DNA of 64,000 nucleotides from Alisma plantago-aquatica (GCA_963693085.1 OY856409.1:1331458415-1331522414); one strand, 5' to 3'; positions 1 through 12,500 are shown, counted from the first letter of the stretch. Notes: generated by a model from the letters alone, not told the origin. Numbers and translations are program-made.

Positions 1-540
1 TCTCCCTCTCCCCAAACCCTAGAAGACCACCTTCACGACTGCCTTCCATGACTGTGATTGCATGCGCCAATAAGGCTTCAACAAGACCTGGCTACCCCAG
101 GGTGCTAGATTGCCTTCTTCCTTCACCATCAAGGGGGAGTAATAGCCACAGAGAAGGTCAACGTAACCAAAAACACGGACGGGAAACTTTTGGAGTTTCA
201 AAACTCCACGGGTCCGCCATGGAGATTAGATCATGACGCTAGAGAAAGAGGCTGCACCAGCAGCCTGGCGGTGAGGTGGTAGCCTGGAGGATGACACCCT
301 TGGCTACATGGAGGCTCGGTGTCGAAGGCCGCCACTGCTCCAGGGCGGTGGCACCACGCATCCTGACTTTGTTTGCTAATCTTGAATTCATTGTTCTAGA
401 ATCATCATTTTTTGTTGATCTTGAATTTATTGTCCTAAAATCACTATTTATTTGCTGATCTTGAATTCATTAAGACATGAACTCTGTTTCTTCTTATTCT
501 ATTTAGGCAAACACTATTCTTAAATATAAATTCTAAACCC

Positions 541-2610
541 ATGGCTACTGATCTTGGTGGGGATGAGGGTCAAAATCCTATAGACTTTGATATTGGTGAT
601 GAAGAGATTCAACAAAGTACTGCTAGGAAATCCTCTACTAGAAAAAGTAGGAAGCTAAGGGGTAATATATGGACTGAATTTACTAAAAAAGATGTAGATG
701 GAGTCATGAAAGCTGTTTGCAATCATTGTGGAAAGCCTTTATCCTACAATAGTAGAAATGGGACCAATCACCTCCACAACCACTATGAAAGATCATGTCC
801 AGCTCGAAAAGGGTTGTGTAACCAGGAGTTAACAAACAATTCAGTTCCCACTTTCAATTAGGATGTTTCGATGAGAACCCTAATGAGAATGATAGTGAAG
901 CATGAATATCCAATCTCAATAGTGGACCATGATGGCTTTAGGGCTTACTCTTCCTCTCTTCAACCTCGTTTCAAGTGTCCTACAAGGAATACGGTGAAAA
1001 ATCGTATTTGATCATCTTATAAAACTGAGAAAGCTAAGCTAAAGAAAACTATTAAGAGAAATAAGTCAAGGTTTGCAATTACTACTGATATGTGGACTTC
1101 CAATCATCAGAGGAGAGGATACATGGTGATCACTGCCCACTATATTTACCATACATGGACATTGAGGAGTTTGATTTTGCGATTTGTATATGTTCCATGT
1201 CCACATACCAAAGAGGTACTAGGAACTGCTCTATTTAAGATCTTGATGAAATGGAATATTGATACAAATCTCTCTACATTAACTCTTGACAATTGCTCTA
1301 CCAATGATGCTATTATCAAGAGATTAAGGGACACATTGCCTAGCACCTCACTGTTGTTGTCTGGCAAATCACTACATATGCGATGTTGTGCTCATATCCT
1401 CAACTTGATAGTGAAGGATGGATTTTCTGTCATTGAAAATGGAATTAAGAAAGTTCGTGACAATGTGGCATATTGGATAGCTACTCCAAAGAGGAAAGAA
1501 AATTTTGAGGAGATCGCTAGACAATTGAAAGTTCCAATGGATAAAAGTTTGTCCCTTGATTGTCCTACAAGATGGAATTCCACCCTTATCATGCTCCAAG
1601 TTGCATTGTTATACAGGAGCATTTTCTATAGACTGAGTCAGAGAGAGACACTTTTTGATACATTGGCTACTGTTGATGATTGGGATTTTGCTTCTTTGAT
1701 CTGTTGCAAACTTCACATATTCCACTCAGCTACTGAGGAAATGTCGGGGACTAAATATCCTACATTAAATCTTTGTTTTGCAAATATATGTGCTATCAAA
1801 TTGAAGTTGAATGAATGGGAGAACTCGTGCAATCCTATCATAAAGAAAATGGCTGGTGAAATGATGGATAAGTTCAAGAAGTATTGGGATGATATTCATG
1901 TCTTGATGGGGGTTGCCGCTATTTTAGACCCTCGCTTCAAAATGGATATAGTAAATTTTTATTATCCTTCAATCTATGGGGAAAAATATAATGTTGAAGT
2001 TGGTAAAGTTCGCAAAGCATGTGATCAATTATTAAAGGAATATCAGGAAAGAAGAAATGTAAATGACCATGCAACTTCTAGCCAACAAATAGTCTCCTCT
2101 TAGTCCCCTATTATTGTAGTTCCACTTAAACCAGTCCAGGAGTTCAAAGCACATGCTAGAAGATAGAAAAGGTCAAGAAACTCCATGAAGACTGAGTTGG
2201 ATGTGTACTTGAGGGAGGACGTGGTGCTGATTAAGGGTGATGATTATAATATTTTAACTTGGTGGAAAACTAATGAGGCAAATTATCCTGTATTAAGTGA
2301 GATAGCTAGGGATATATTAGCCATCCCTGCCTCTACGGTAGCATCAGAATCAACATTCAATACTGGAGGTAGACTTCTTGACCCACATCACAGTCGTCTC
2401 ACAGCCAAGACCGTGGAGTCTTTGATGTGCCTTCAGGGGACTATTTCAGGGGATCTTTGTTTCTATGATTGAGGGTAAGCTCAAAACTTAGATATGCTAC
2501 TTGATATAGTAGTTAATCTTTGTTTTCTTATTTTAGGGGATTATTTTTCTGAAGACATTGACACTTCTCCTATGTGCATAGATATTGTTAGTCCTGGTAC
2601 ATCTCATTAA
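541..2610 (+). pseudogene. hAT-family transposase (BED finger, hAT dimerisation domain), nonsense-riddled
   Basis: A single reading frame runs from ATG 541 to 2472 with no frameshift but with in-frame stops at 859-861, 1009-1011, 2101-2103 and 2164-2166. The first about 105 codons encode a BED zinc finger (CNHCGK ... HNHYERSC). The middle holds the RNase H-like region with the TTDMWTS and CAHILNLIVKDG segments. The C-terminus (from about 2250) is a well preserved hAT dimerisation domain (YPVLSEIARDILAIP, ASESTFNTGGRLL). The TGA at 2470-2472 is followed by a donor GTAAGC at 2475 and an acceptor TTTTAG at 2536. A plausible last exon, 2537-2610 (DYFSEDIDTSPM, then TAA), continues the same frame. 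In the family this protein cuts and joins the hAT ends in the nucleus. Here it cannot be made intact. It resembles plant RICESLEEPER/DAYSLEEPER-like transposases, but the stops show a dead transposon copy rather than a domesticated gene. Confidence 0.9.
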
Positions 2611-4234
2611 TATCATTTATTATTGTTATTATATTTCAGTTGATTCTGTTACTATATCTCATTCAATTTTGTTATTGTATCTCAGATGTCGAAGTTTCAT
2701 GTGAAATCGCCTCAAATGATTCTCAAGGTTAGAATATTCAAGGTAATGACACTAGTAAGTATTGTGGGTGTTTAATGTCATTTTTGCATGCCTATGTCAC
2801 AGGTCAGTAAGTCACACTTAATGATAAAGTCATGTGTTGCATTTCAGCAGGTCACTCTTAATGTTTAGAGATGGTTATGGTAACATTCTTTTGATGATTC
2901 AACATCATTGGACATAATTATAGACATATAAAATCAGAACAAGGTCATTTAGATAGCAACTTTTACTACAGCTCGCTTTCAGGAGCTTTTCTTTTGTGGA
3001 AAAGTAACCAATGTAGTTGTTTATACATTCATATATGTTATGCCACATTCTGCCAGAGATCATTGTAAATGTGGATGGGAAGGTTAAGGTAGTGTATGCA
3101 TTCCTTATATATTCAACCAGAGTTGTTCTTGACATTATTATGTTAGTTATGAATATTGTTTTTAAATTTGAATAAACTCAGGAGGATGTTTTTGACTTGG
3201 GTATGGATTGACGTTTGGGAACATCCTGGTGACTATCCAATATGTATCCATTTTTTAAACATGATAGTTATTGTAGATGCATTTTTAGTTGGTACTTTTG
3301 GTCAAGTTCATGTTTAACTATGGAAATGTTGCAGGGCTTTCTTCTGTGGGGATGTGCTAAATTCTAAATGGATGGAGCAGAAAGTGCTGAGGGGATTTTC
3401 TTCTGAAGTCTGATTGAGACATGATTTACTTTGGTCAGAGCAGTAGGTGCAACAGTTACAGGGAATGGCGGCACCATGGTCTATTGTGGGAGCAATACTT
3501 TCTCTGAAGTTTAATTGAGACGTTAATTGCTTTGGTCTGAGCAGTAGGTGCAAGAGCTGCAGGCAATGGTGCCATAAGTCTTCTGTGGAAGTTGTACTTT
3601 CTTATGTTCCAACTAGATTCTCTTTCTCTTTCGGCATGGGGCTGTAACAAACATTATGTTGTTTGTCAAGTAGTTCATAATTTGTCAAATGAGTTCTGTT
3701 GAATTCTACATAATTGAAACTTTTGTGGTGCCTGACTTAATCTCAATGTATCTTAAACTAGATTCTGTTCCGTTTCCAAAACAATTATGTGATGTTTGAA
3801 TTTGGTTATCAATGTCAAATTCTGAATCATTCTTATCATATCTTAAGTTGAGTTCTAATTTCTTTCCGAAAAAACTGTGTATGTAGTGTGTGAGTTTGGT
3901 TATATATGCCATTTTGAACAATTTAAAATTCAGTTGAGTTCTAATTCTGTAGTGTTGTATTGAATCGAGTGTACAACAACCCATCCACTCTTGTACATCA
4001 ACGCATCCAGTGTGCAGAAGCGTATTGTTAACATATGTAAATTGTTATTCAGTCAGTATTGCTTAGGATCGGGTTTTGCGGGTTTTTTAAAACCCGTTTT
4101 AGGGTTTGGTTTTTCCGGGTCGGATTTTTTACGGGGTTTTTAAGTCAGTATATTTTCGGGTCCGGATCAGATATGGATTTAGGTGAAACGGGTCAGGTCG
4201 GGTCGGGTTCTTAAAAACCTGACCCGTTGCCATG
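2611..4234. other. hAT 3' non-coding region with G/C-rich subterminal repeats
   Basis: No coding signal is seen. The stretch is AT-rich with loosely repeated blocks: the AATTGAGACG/GTAGGTGCAA motif occurs twice around 3400-3560, and TTGAGTTCTAATT recurs around 3845-3945. From about 4070 the composition shifts to GGGTTTT/CGGGTCGGGT repeats. Such subterminal motifs are where hAT transposases usually bind. Confidence 0.5.
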
Positions 4235-5823
4235 CCTACGCAGCCGGGCAAGGAGGACGTCAATGTAAATCTTGGAAAAGCGCTGGAGCCACATATCAGG
4301 CGGGAAGCCGAGAGGGAGATAACGATGAATAAAGGGGCACCTGGAGATGATCCTTCGGAAGCAGCGAGGAGGAAGGAGGCTGGGCAACCCTGCCGCAGTG
4401 TTGGTTGTGCCGTGATCACGGCCGCCCGTGCGACGTGCGGACAGAAGCGCGATCCAACGTGAGAAAAAGGGAATGGTTTAGTCAAATGACTCAAATAACC
4501 CCCTCATGCCCGTACAAGGTGAAGGACACAGAGGTCTCTTCACGTGTTTTAAGCTAGCCTGAATAAAAATATGGATATTGTTATCTTTAATGACGTGGCA
4601 TGTGCTAATTGACCGATACTATTTTATCTAGTAAAAATCATAGTAATTGTTAGGATGGTCAGATCAACACAAATGGCATATGAAATTGATCAGGAGAACA
4701 TGTAGAATCCAAATAAAATACAATTGAGGATGAATTATGCTTCCTATGTAAAAAGTAGTGAAAGGATGGGTTTAACTGGTGATTAATGTGTTTAAACCTT
4801 ATATTTGTGAAATAAGATGTTTGAATATGTTAGAAATGAATTCTCTGCCATGATAACTAATATTGTTGAATAAGCATGAGTAGTTAGAATTAAAGATCCT
4901 AACTTACCATGTTGTTAATGACGTCAATCTGATCTAAGTGTTCATAATAAAAGGGATATGGTAGATTTAATGATCACGACTACACCTAATATGAATTAAG
5001 GTGCCTGGGTCATGAGATCACTAAATATGGGAATTGGGGTATGGAGGTGTAACCCTAACAATATCTCAATAACAAGGAACCCTAAAATCTAGATTAGGAT
5101 CCTAGTAGGAATTAATGTGATCAAAGTGATGGTGACGCTTTAGGATTTACATTCATGCAGACAAAAATGTCGATTGCTTGATTTGCTTGTTGATTAGATA
5201 ATATGTTTAGTATATAAATATTGCATGATCTGCATGGATCACCATCAAGGTATGCGGTTACCCCTAAGGCTACTCACATTAGTTTGCCGATGTTTTCTGA
5301 GATTTACTCAAGAATCGAACAATTAAAATGTTGGTTATTTTTTAATATTATATTCAATTATAATGCCACTATGAATATCACATTAAAAAAGATTATGTGA
5401 AGAAAATGCCAATTTATATTTGCAAGTATTTGATGAAATGTATGTTGTTAGTCTACTTGCACACCTTTGCAAACAACCCACGTACACAATATATCTTGTT
5501 ATACTGATTCATGCTTTTGGTTTCATGATGTTTTTAGGTACATGCTTAAATATGATGATATCAAGATATGATGGACATATCAAATTACATGGAGACATTA
5601 ATCTAAGTAAGGATGATTAGCTAAACACTTCTACTCATGTAATGCAATTCTCATGGTCAAAGTTCATGTAAGAATTTCTAAACAATAATCGTGAAATAAT
5701 GAAATTATTTTCTATTACTTGTTATTTGATCAAATTCTGGATCATTGGATAAAATTATAGGTAGTGTCTCTCATCTTTATGCCCTTCATTGATTGAGGGT
5801 TGTTGAAAAGTGATATCGTTACA

Positions 5824-5840
5824 TTGGGTATCAGAGAACC
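5824..5840 (+). other. Primer-binding site, initiator tRNA-Met type
   Basis: TTGGGTATCAGAGAACC lies directly after the 5' LTR. It matches the common plant primer site TGGTATCAGAGC with one extra G and a divergent end. This is the start point of minus-strand DNA synthesis and fixes the LTR boundary at 5823. Confidence 0.8.
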
Positions 5841-8651
5841 TCAAATAATATCTAATAGTTTATATTTCAAGTAATCTATAGAAATATGAGAGAATTACTA
5901 GGGCATTTTCTAAAGATGATGGTGCTAGAACAGACCAAGACCTGGGGGCTGGAAATTTTTTCCTCCGCACCGCGAGTCAGCTTACGAGGACTCCCAGGCC
6001 CGTGCATCCTGCCTGGCCAAAGTCAGACGGTTTTTCCCGAAGTAAAATACCTTTAGATTTTCTTCTCATCTTGATTCATGCACTTTTCATCCTCTTGCTT
6101 AAAAAAATTAAAAGGGGCTTCTCTCTCCTCATCAGAAGTTGGGGTTTTTAAGAAGAAGTAGGATTAAGGTATCCTTCGCTAATTAATGTAGATGTAAATG
6201 TGAAAATAATAACGTACATGTAAAAGTAAAGAGAAAATGTTTTAAGGATTTTTCCTTATGAGAGTAACCCTAGATGGAACTAGAGTGGGGTTGGGAAAAC
6301 CCTAGTTGGTCAAGGGACATAGAAATCCTAAGAGGTAGGGTGTAGTCTCTAATTCCTAAACCCAAAACCTTTATCTTGGGAAATAGTAGAATGGGAAAAA
6401 TGGAAACCCTACCCATATGAACCCTAATTAGGGTAAGACTAATGAGAATTAAGAAGAATGTAAATAAGTCTATGTGACCTAGATGTCCATGTATGAATGT
6501 GGAGAAATTTATGCATGATGTGTGTGTGGAAAAGATTTGAATATACATGAGAAACATACATAACCAGGGGTTATGCATGCAAATGAAAATATGAATATAA
6601 CTTTCTTATATCCCTATTTCTATCTCTCAAGGAATGGATAAAGAATATCCCAATGTGTGGGTATGAATGGTGATCACCCCCAGAGAGTGGGTAGATCATT
6701 GAGAATAAACCCAGCAAGTGAGTAAGAATACCCCCAGCGAGCGGGTATACCACAAAGATTGGGAAAATAAAGGTTGAGAAGTTATAACATAAAAAATGTG
6801 TTACATAACTCAGTCTTCCATGCATATGTGCATGTGTATCAAGGCATAAATCAAAAATGTTTTGAGAAACATAAGTAACCAATGTTTTATGTAAACATGG
6901 AAATATGAACATAACATGCTCGAACTCCCCATTACCAACTCCAGAAGTATGAGAATAGAAGGAATGAAAGAGTCATTGTGATGACTTGGACCAGGCCCCA
7001 GATTGGGAAGGTCAGACCAGGCCCAAATTGGGAAGGTCATATAAGGTTAGACCAGGCCCCAAATTTGGAAGGTCATATAAGGTCGGACCAGACTCCAAAT
7101 TTGGGAGGACATATATGAGGTCAGGCCCCAAATTGGGAAGACCAGCACGGAACCTAGCTCCAGATTGAGAAGGTAGCCTAAAATCCACTGTAGGGATAAC
7201 ACCCTAAGAGAGGGTATCCCAGAGGTTGAGTAAAAAAAAGGGGTTGAGATGTTATGATAAAAACCATGCATAATAATGAAAATATAAAACCTTTAGGGTT
7301 GGTGTTCCAAAATGCGGTGGTTCGATCCAAGAGTTAGAGAAAGGACCTAAGGAGGATGCAAACCCAAAAACCTATGGGGTTAGGTTGTGTCTAAGAGAGC
7401 CTAACCTCCCCCTATGAGCCATAAAGGCACCCTAGCTTAGGACCTTCCCTAGAATGGTAAGTTGACTAAATTAATTTGTAAAATTGAGGTAACCTTAAAT
7501 GACACCTTACGGGAGGAGAATTGAGGATATAAAATATGAAATCATATGTATTGAGTATGATTCTTTTGATTCAAGTATGCCATATCTGAGGAACATGAGG
7601 AAAAATCACATTCGAAGTGGATGACCGTATGAGACCAAGCCCAATAAAGAAAATTGCCATGAGTTCAATGAGGGGCATAAAATGAATAATGGGTATAATT
7701 AGAGATGGAGGAAATCTAGTTTAAAGAATTACATATGAAAATAATGTGATTGAAAATGGTTAAAGATTGAAATATCTCAAAGAAACCCCTAGGAAGGGTA
7801 GAGCCCTAAGTCAATTATATGGTCAAGTAGGGAGTATTACGGGTACATGGGACCGATGGAATTAGGAGTTGATTGTTCCTTGAATGCACAAGACCATTTG
7901 GTCGGGAGGTAACGACTGTGTTTTCTCGAGGCACATGTCCCAAGAGATTGGCTACCTTCATGATGTTCATGTGGCTCAATGGGTGAATGTGGGAGGCATT
8001 CCCTAGATGCACAAGGATGAGATCACTCTAAAAGTACCTATACCCCTAGAGACCCCGAGGAAGTGTCTAAGGCTCATAATACATGAGGTGTAAATATATA
8101 AGATACAAGAAGTCAAGTAATAATTAAAGGACTTATGAACAAACTCAAATTTAAAAAGACATTTGACTTCATAAGAACGTTGTATGTAAGGTTTAAAGTC
8201 ATGTTAAGAATGATCCAACCTAAAATATGAAATTTTAGCATAATGTGTGTACACCATCTCATTATGAGTGAGAGAGAGATTGGGGTAGACACATGTTATG
8301 GTCTAAATGGACATCAATAATTTGTAATTGAACTTAATGACATGACCTAGGGTTTGAGGTGTCCCCACCCTTGTCTGAAAATATAAGCATAATAGGCGGA
8401 AACCTATGTGAAAAGATACACCAAATGAAATTGAAATCACATATGAAAATGTAATCACCAAGAGATGATATCATGTAAATACTAAGATGTGGTTAAGCCT
8501 TGAATTGGATTCAGATACCAATCTTAGTAATAATATGAGGAATTTGTATATCAATAAAAGATGTTAAAGATATCTAAGTAGGGTTGCTAACCCTAAGGTT
8601 TTGAGGACCTTAACCTTACTAGAGTTGAATTTTGGGAACAAAATCTCCTTT
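5841..8651. other. Non-coding interior of the LTR element
   Basis: I see no gag, protease, RT or integrase motif on either strand in these 2.8 kb. The sequence is A-rich with short repeated phrases, such as CCCAGCGAGCGGGTA-type blocks around 6670-6760 and again near 7190-7210, and a tandem array at 6989-7165. This is what a large retrotransposon derivative (LARD) interior looks like. Confidence 0.6.
6989..7165 (+). repeat. Tandem repeat, about 26-38 bp units (GACCAGGCCCCAAATTGGGAAGGTCA)
   Basis: About five imperfect head-to-tail copies of GACCAGGCCCCAAATTGG followed by GAAGGTCATATAAGG. Unit length varies because the ATATAAGG tail is sometimes missing. Each unit contains a short inverted core (CCAAATTTGG). 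Confidence 0.8.
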
Positions 8652-8665
8652 AAGGAGGGGATGAA
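8652..8665 (+). other. Polypurine tract of the LTR element
   Basis: AAGGAGGGGATGAA lies immediately before the 3' LTR start TGTTATATCC. The context TTTGGGAACAAAATCTCC upstream is the conserved pre-PPT sequence of Del/Tekay-type elements. It primes plus-strand synthesis. Confidence 0.8.
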
Positions 8666-9184
8666 TGTTATATCCTTAGTTTTGGTAAAAATTAAATGAT
8701 ATAAATATAAAGCATGATTTGATAAATAATTTTCTCCAATGATTTTATTGGTGGAATAATGATGTTAATCACCTTTGTTGCATGGGTGCTTATGGCACAA
8801 ATTAAATAAATGAAAGGAGTTTAAATGAATTAATGATCATGGAACTTTGAAGTATTGCATAACTAGAATATGGAACAATATGTAAGTTTCTAAGAAAAAA
8901 TAAAATGTATGGTGTTTTAGATAATTAAAACGATAAATATCTATCCAGTTTTGCAAAACATGCTTTGAGACGACAATTAGTATTAATTGATCTAACTTTT
9001 AGTATACTTGAAATAATAACGAAAGAAAGATAATTCTAGAACTTGATAGAAAAAGAATATTCCATGAGATAATAGTTTTGTTTTAAATAATGTTTAAAAG
9101 GATCATATTTTGTATGGGAAGACATACCAATAAATCCCAATTAACACACAAACACACATACAATATATATATATATATATAGTC

Positions 9185-9538
9185 AGGCTAGAATACACTC
9201 GAGTGTACAGATCACATGCTACACTCAAGTGGTGTTTGCATATCAAGACTACTTTTTGCAAAATGTAAACCATTGATCTTCATTGTCATACTATAATTAG
9301 GCAACATACATATTTTGAGCTCATTTGGATAAGTGTAAGTCACTTATCCAAGGGAAACAAAATTGACACACAACTAATTTGAAATGTATACTTTTTGTGG
9401 TCTTCATAACATGAGCTATACATATCCAAATGGGCTCAAATTTTACATATGAGTTGTTTATGAGATTTTTAAGAAGAATGAAAGATTAGATTTTCAAAAA
9501 AAATATTACATCATTAATACTTGAGTGTATTCTAGCCT
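9185..9538. mobile_element. MITE with about 22-bp terminal inverted repeats
   Basis: AGGCTAGAATACACTCGAGTG at 9185 is inverted at 9516-9538 (CTTGAGTGTATTCTAGCCT). The element is about 354 bp, non-coding, and sits between TA/CT-rich tracts that probably include its target site. The superfamily is not clear from the ends. Confidence 0.7.
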
Positions 9539-9543
9539 CTCTC

Positions 9544-9549
9544 TCTATA

Positions 9550-9624
<75 letters not shown>
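9544..9624. repeat. (TA)n microsatellite
   Basis: About 40 TA units with one G interruption. It adjoins the MITE right end; a shorter TA run (9162-9181) adjoins the left end. Confidence 0.95.
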
Positions 9625-9627
<3 letters not shown>

Positions 9628-10087
9628 TTGGGAAAGGTTTCAATAAATTACCATGGGACGAGGATAATTGATTTAAAGGATATACTAATGAGAGAGATAA
9701 AAGAATAATCTAGAATGTTCCATGTACATTACTTGATGGCTTTTGGTGTGTAAACCAAGTAATATAGACGTGTATTTTAGAAAATGTATTAATGAAAGAA
9801 AAAGAGAGAGATAAAGATAGTTGCCTAGTTGTTTTCATGAACATCATGATGACTCCCTCCTTACAAAATCAACAAATAAACAATGTTAATATGAAAGGAA
9901 AAGTAAGAGGAAGGTAAGAGGAACGTAGAGTCATGCCTTGCCTTCTCCCCATAATTTAGTAGATGTTTAATTGATTTATGAAAGAGGAATATTTTCTATG
10001 ATAAGGAAATATTGATTTTTGAGAAAGGAGTAATGGTGTGCCTTGCCACTTTTGAAGAGAAAACAAAGGAAAGTATTAAAAAGAGTC

Positions 10088-10101
10088 TTCATATATATAT
10101 G
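10088..10101 (+). promoter_or_regulatory. Candidate TATA box in the 3' LTR
   Basis: TTCATATATATATGATC precedes a C/T-rich leader (CTATCTCCTTTCCTCTTC). The position, about 1.4 kb into the LTR, suits an LTR promoter. The equivalent part of the 5' LTR is outside the window, so conservation cannot be checked. Confidence 0.3.
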
Positions 10102-12175
10102 ATCTCCATGAGAACTCAAGAGATATACTATCTCCTTTCCTCTTCATAGTCTACTCTCCCCAAACACTAGAAGATCACCTTTAAGATAGTCTTCCATGAT
10201 TGTGATTTCATGAGACAATAAGGCTTCAACCGGACCTGGCTACCCCAAGGCGCTAGACTTCCTTCTTTCTTCACCATCAGGGGATAGTAATAGCCATAGA
10301 GAAAGCTAGACCATGGTTTTCTATACTGGTTGATGCCCATGAGAGTCTATGTAACCAGAAACACAGACGAGAAGCTTTAGGAGTTTCAAAACTCCATGGG
10401 TCTGCTGTGGAGATGAGAGCATGACGCCGGAGAAGGAGGTTCCACCAACAGCCTGGTGGCGAGGTGGTACCCTAGAGGACAACACCCTTGGAAATGTGGA
10501 GGCTCGACATTGAAGGCCGTTGCTACTCCAATGTGGTGGCACCATGCAACTGGGTAGGAAGGACTTTAGTGTAAATCTCGGACAAGTGTTGGAGACATGT
10601 ATCAGACGAGAAGCTGAGAGGGAGAGAATGGTGGACAAAGAGGGACCTGGAGATGATCCTTAGCAATGCCATGGAGGAAGGAGGCCAGTAGATGATGCTC
10701 GATGATCAAGAGGTTGGGCACCTCTGCCATAGCTTCGGTTGTGCCATGATCACGATCTATTATGCGGCATGCAGACAGAAGCGCGACCCAGTGTGAGTAA
10801 GGGGAATGGTTGGAGTCAAATGACTCAAATAATCCCCTTGATGCACATACAAAGTGAAGGACATGGAGGTCTTTTCATGTGTTTTACACTAGGCTGAATA
10901 AAAGTATGGATATTGTTATCTTTAATGACGTGGCACGCGCTAATTGACTAATACTATTTTATCTAGTAAAAATCATAGTGATTGCTAGTATGGCCAAATC
11001 AAAACAAGTGACATATGAAAATTTATCAGGAGAATATGTAGAATCCAAATAAAATATAATTGAGAATGAATTGTGCTTCCTATTAAAAAATTAGTGCAAG
11101 GATGGGTTTTAGTGGTGATTAATGTGTTTAAACCTTCAATTTGTGTAATAAGATGTTCGAATATCCTAAAAATGAATTATTTGCCATGGTAACTGATATT
11201 GTTAAATAAGGATCAGTAGTTAGTGCACATGAAGAATTAGAATTGAAGATCCTAACTTACCATGTTGTTCATGAAGTCGATCTGATCTACGTGTTCATAA
11301 TAAAAGGGACATGGTAGCTTTAATGATCACGACTACACGTAATATGAATTAAGGTTCTCGGTTCATAAGATCAATAAACATGGGAATTGGGGTATTGAGG
11401 TATAACCCTAATGATATCGCAATAATAAGGAACCCTAAAATCTAGATTAGGATCCTATTAGGAATTAATGTGATTAATGTGATGGTGATACTTTAGGATT
11501 TACATTCATGCAGACTAAAATGTGGATTGCTTGATTTGCTTGTTGATGGGATAATATGCAGTATATAAATACTGCATGATCTGTATGGCTCATCATCAAG
11601 GTACGTGGTTACACCTACGACTACCTGCATTTGTTTTCCAGTGTATTCTGAGGTTTTCTCGAGGATTGAATAATTAAAATGTTGGTTGTTTATTAATATC
11701 TTGTTCAATTATAATGCCACTATGAGTATCAAATAAAGAAAGATTAGGTGAAGAAAATGATAGTTTATATTTGCAAGTATTTGATGAAATATATGTTGTT
11801 AGTCTACTTACACACCTTTGCATACACCTCACATACACATTATAACTTGTTATATTGAGTCGTGCTTTTAGTTTCACGACATTTTTAGGTATATTCTTAA
11901 CTATGATGATATCAAGATATGATGGACTAATCATTTTACATGAAAACATCAATATAAGTAAGGAGGACTAGATAGACACTTCTTCTCATGTATTGTAATT
12001 CCCATGGTGAAATTTCATGTAAGAAATTTGTAAATAATAATTGTGAAATAATGAAATTATTTTCTATTACTTTTTATTTGATCAAATTTTGGATCCTTGG
12101 GTAATATTATAGGTAATGGATCTCATCTTTTTGTCCTTCCTTAATTGGGAGTTATTGAATAGTGAGGTCATTACA

Positions 12176-12500
12176 GTGACTATCGGGGTTGTCTATCCAG
12201 TATGGAAATAGACACTACTACCATACAACCACCTCAAGCATGACACAATAGGAGATACATAAAGTGGCATGGTTATGTGTCTTAAAGCTTTTATCTATGA
12301 TAATGCATATTAAATTTATATTGCATTTGTATTTGTGATTCTTTTATATTTGTGTATGTAATTGACAATTGATATGAGAATAGATGTCGACCATTGTACC
12401 TAAGTGCCATGTGTTCCTCCTCCAAAGACTCTATTACATGCTTGTATTTCAAAGAACATGTTCGACTTGTTAGGTCCTAAGTGCAAGGGTTAGCATTTCA
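12176..12500. other. Unassigned spacer between two LTR units
   Basis: AT-rich sequence without a coding signal. It is the flank into which the preceding retrotransposon inserted; nothing recognisable is seen. Confidence 0.4.

Larger units (their letters stand above)
361..4238 (+). mobile_element. hAT transposon nested in the 5' LTR
   Basis: The two LTR copies match up to about 360 and resume at about 4239, so these 3.9 kb are an insertion. The right end reads CCCGTTGCCATGCCTA, the complement of a plant hAT terminus of the TAGGNATGGCAACGGG type. It is preceded by a subterminal region rich in CGGGTC repeats (about 4070-4225). The left end (TCCTGACTTTG) lacks a matching terminus and seems eroded, so no clean 8-bp target duplication can be read. 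Imperfect candidates are ACCACGCA (353-360) and CCTACGCA (4235-4242). A hAT transposase pseudogene lies inside. Confidence 0.8.
1..5823 (+). repeat. 5' LTR, partial, interrupted by a hAT element
   Basis: This is the upstream copy of the LTR. It aligns with 10147-12175 of the 3' LTR once the hAT insertion (361-4238) is removed. By comparison with the 3' LTR, roughly the first 1.5 kb lies before the window. The LTR ends TGATATCGTTACA at 5823, immediately before the primer-binding site. Confidence 0.85.
1..12175 (+). mobile_element. Non-autonomous LTR retrotransposon (LARD-like, chromovirus-style ends)
   Basis: Two long direct repeats flank a non-coding interior. Positions 1-360 plus 4239-5823 match about 10147-12175 almost base for base, including the AAACCCTAGAAG region, the ACCTGGCTACCCC segment and the ATTAGGATCCTA block. 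The left LTR ends in GTTACA and is followed at once by a primer site resembling TGGTATCAGAG, complementary to initiator tRNA-Met. The right LTR begins TGTTATATCC directly after a purine tract (AAGGAGGGG). These end signals are typical of Tekay/Del-type Ty3/gypsy elements. The interior (5824-8665) shows no gag or pol, so the element would have needed proteins from elsewhere. Its 5' end lies outside the window, so its target duplication cannot be checked. Confidence 0.85.
8666..12175 (+). repeat. 3' LTR (3.5 kb), holding a MITE and TA repeats
   Basis: It begins TGTTATATCC after the purine tract and ends GAGGTCATTACA at 12175. The last 2.0 kb matches the 5' LTR copy. Extra length compared with its ancestor comes from a MITE (9185-9538) and TA microsatellites around it. 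The base after 12175 starts GTGAC, the candidate 5-bp target duplication; its partner is outside the window. Confidence 0.85.

Noticed and set aside
541..2610. Domesticated hAT gene (DAYSLEEPER-like)
   Set aside because: Four internal stops and location inside a bounded insertion in an LTR point to a dead transposon.
4232..4462. 76-codon ORF in the G/C-rich LTR part
   Set aside because: The matching region of the other LTR (10550-10780) is shifted and stopped; no recognised protein.
6986..7168. 60-codon repeat-rich ORF
   Set aside because: It is created by the tandem repeat; unit lengths vary out of frame in copies and there is no coding signal outside the array.
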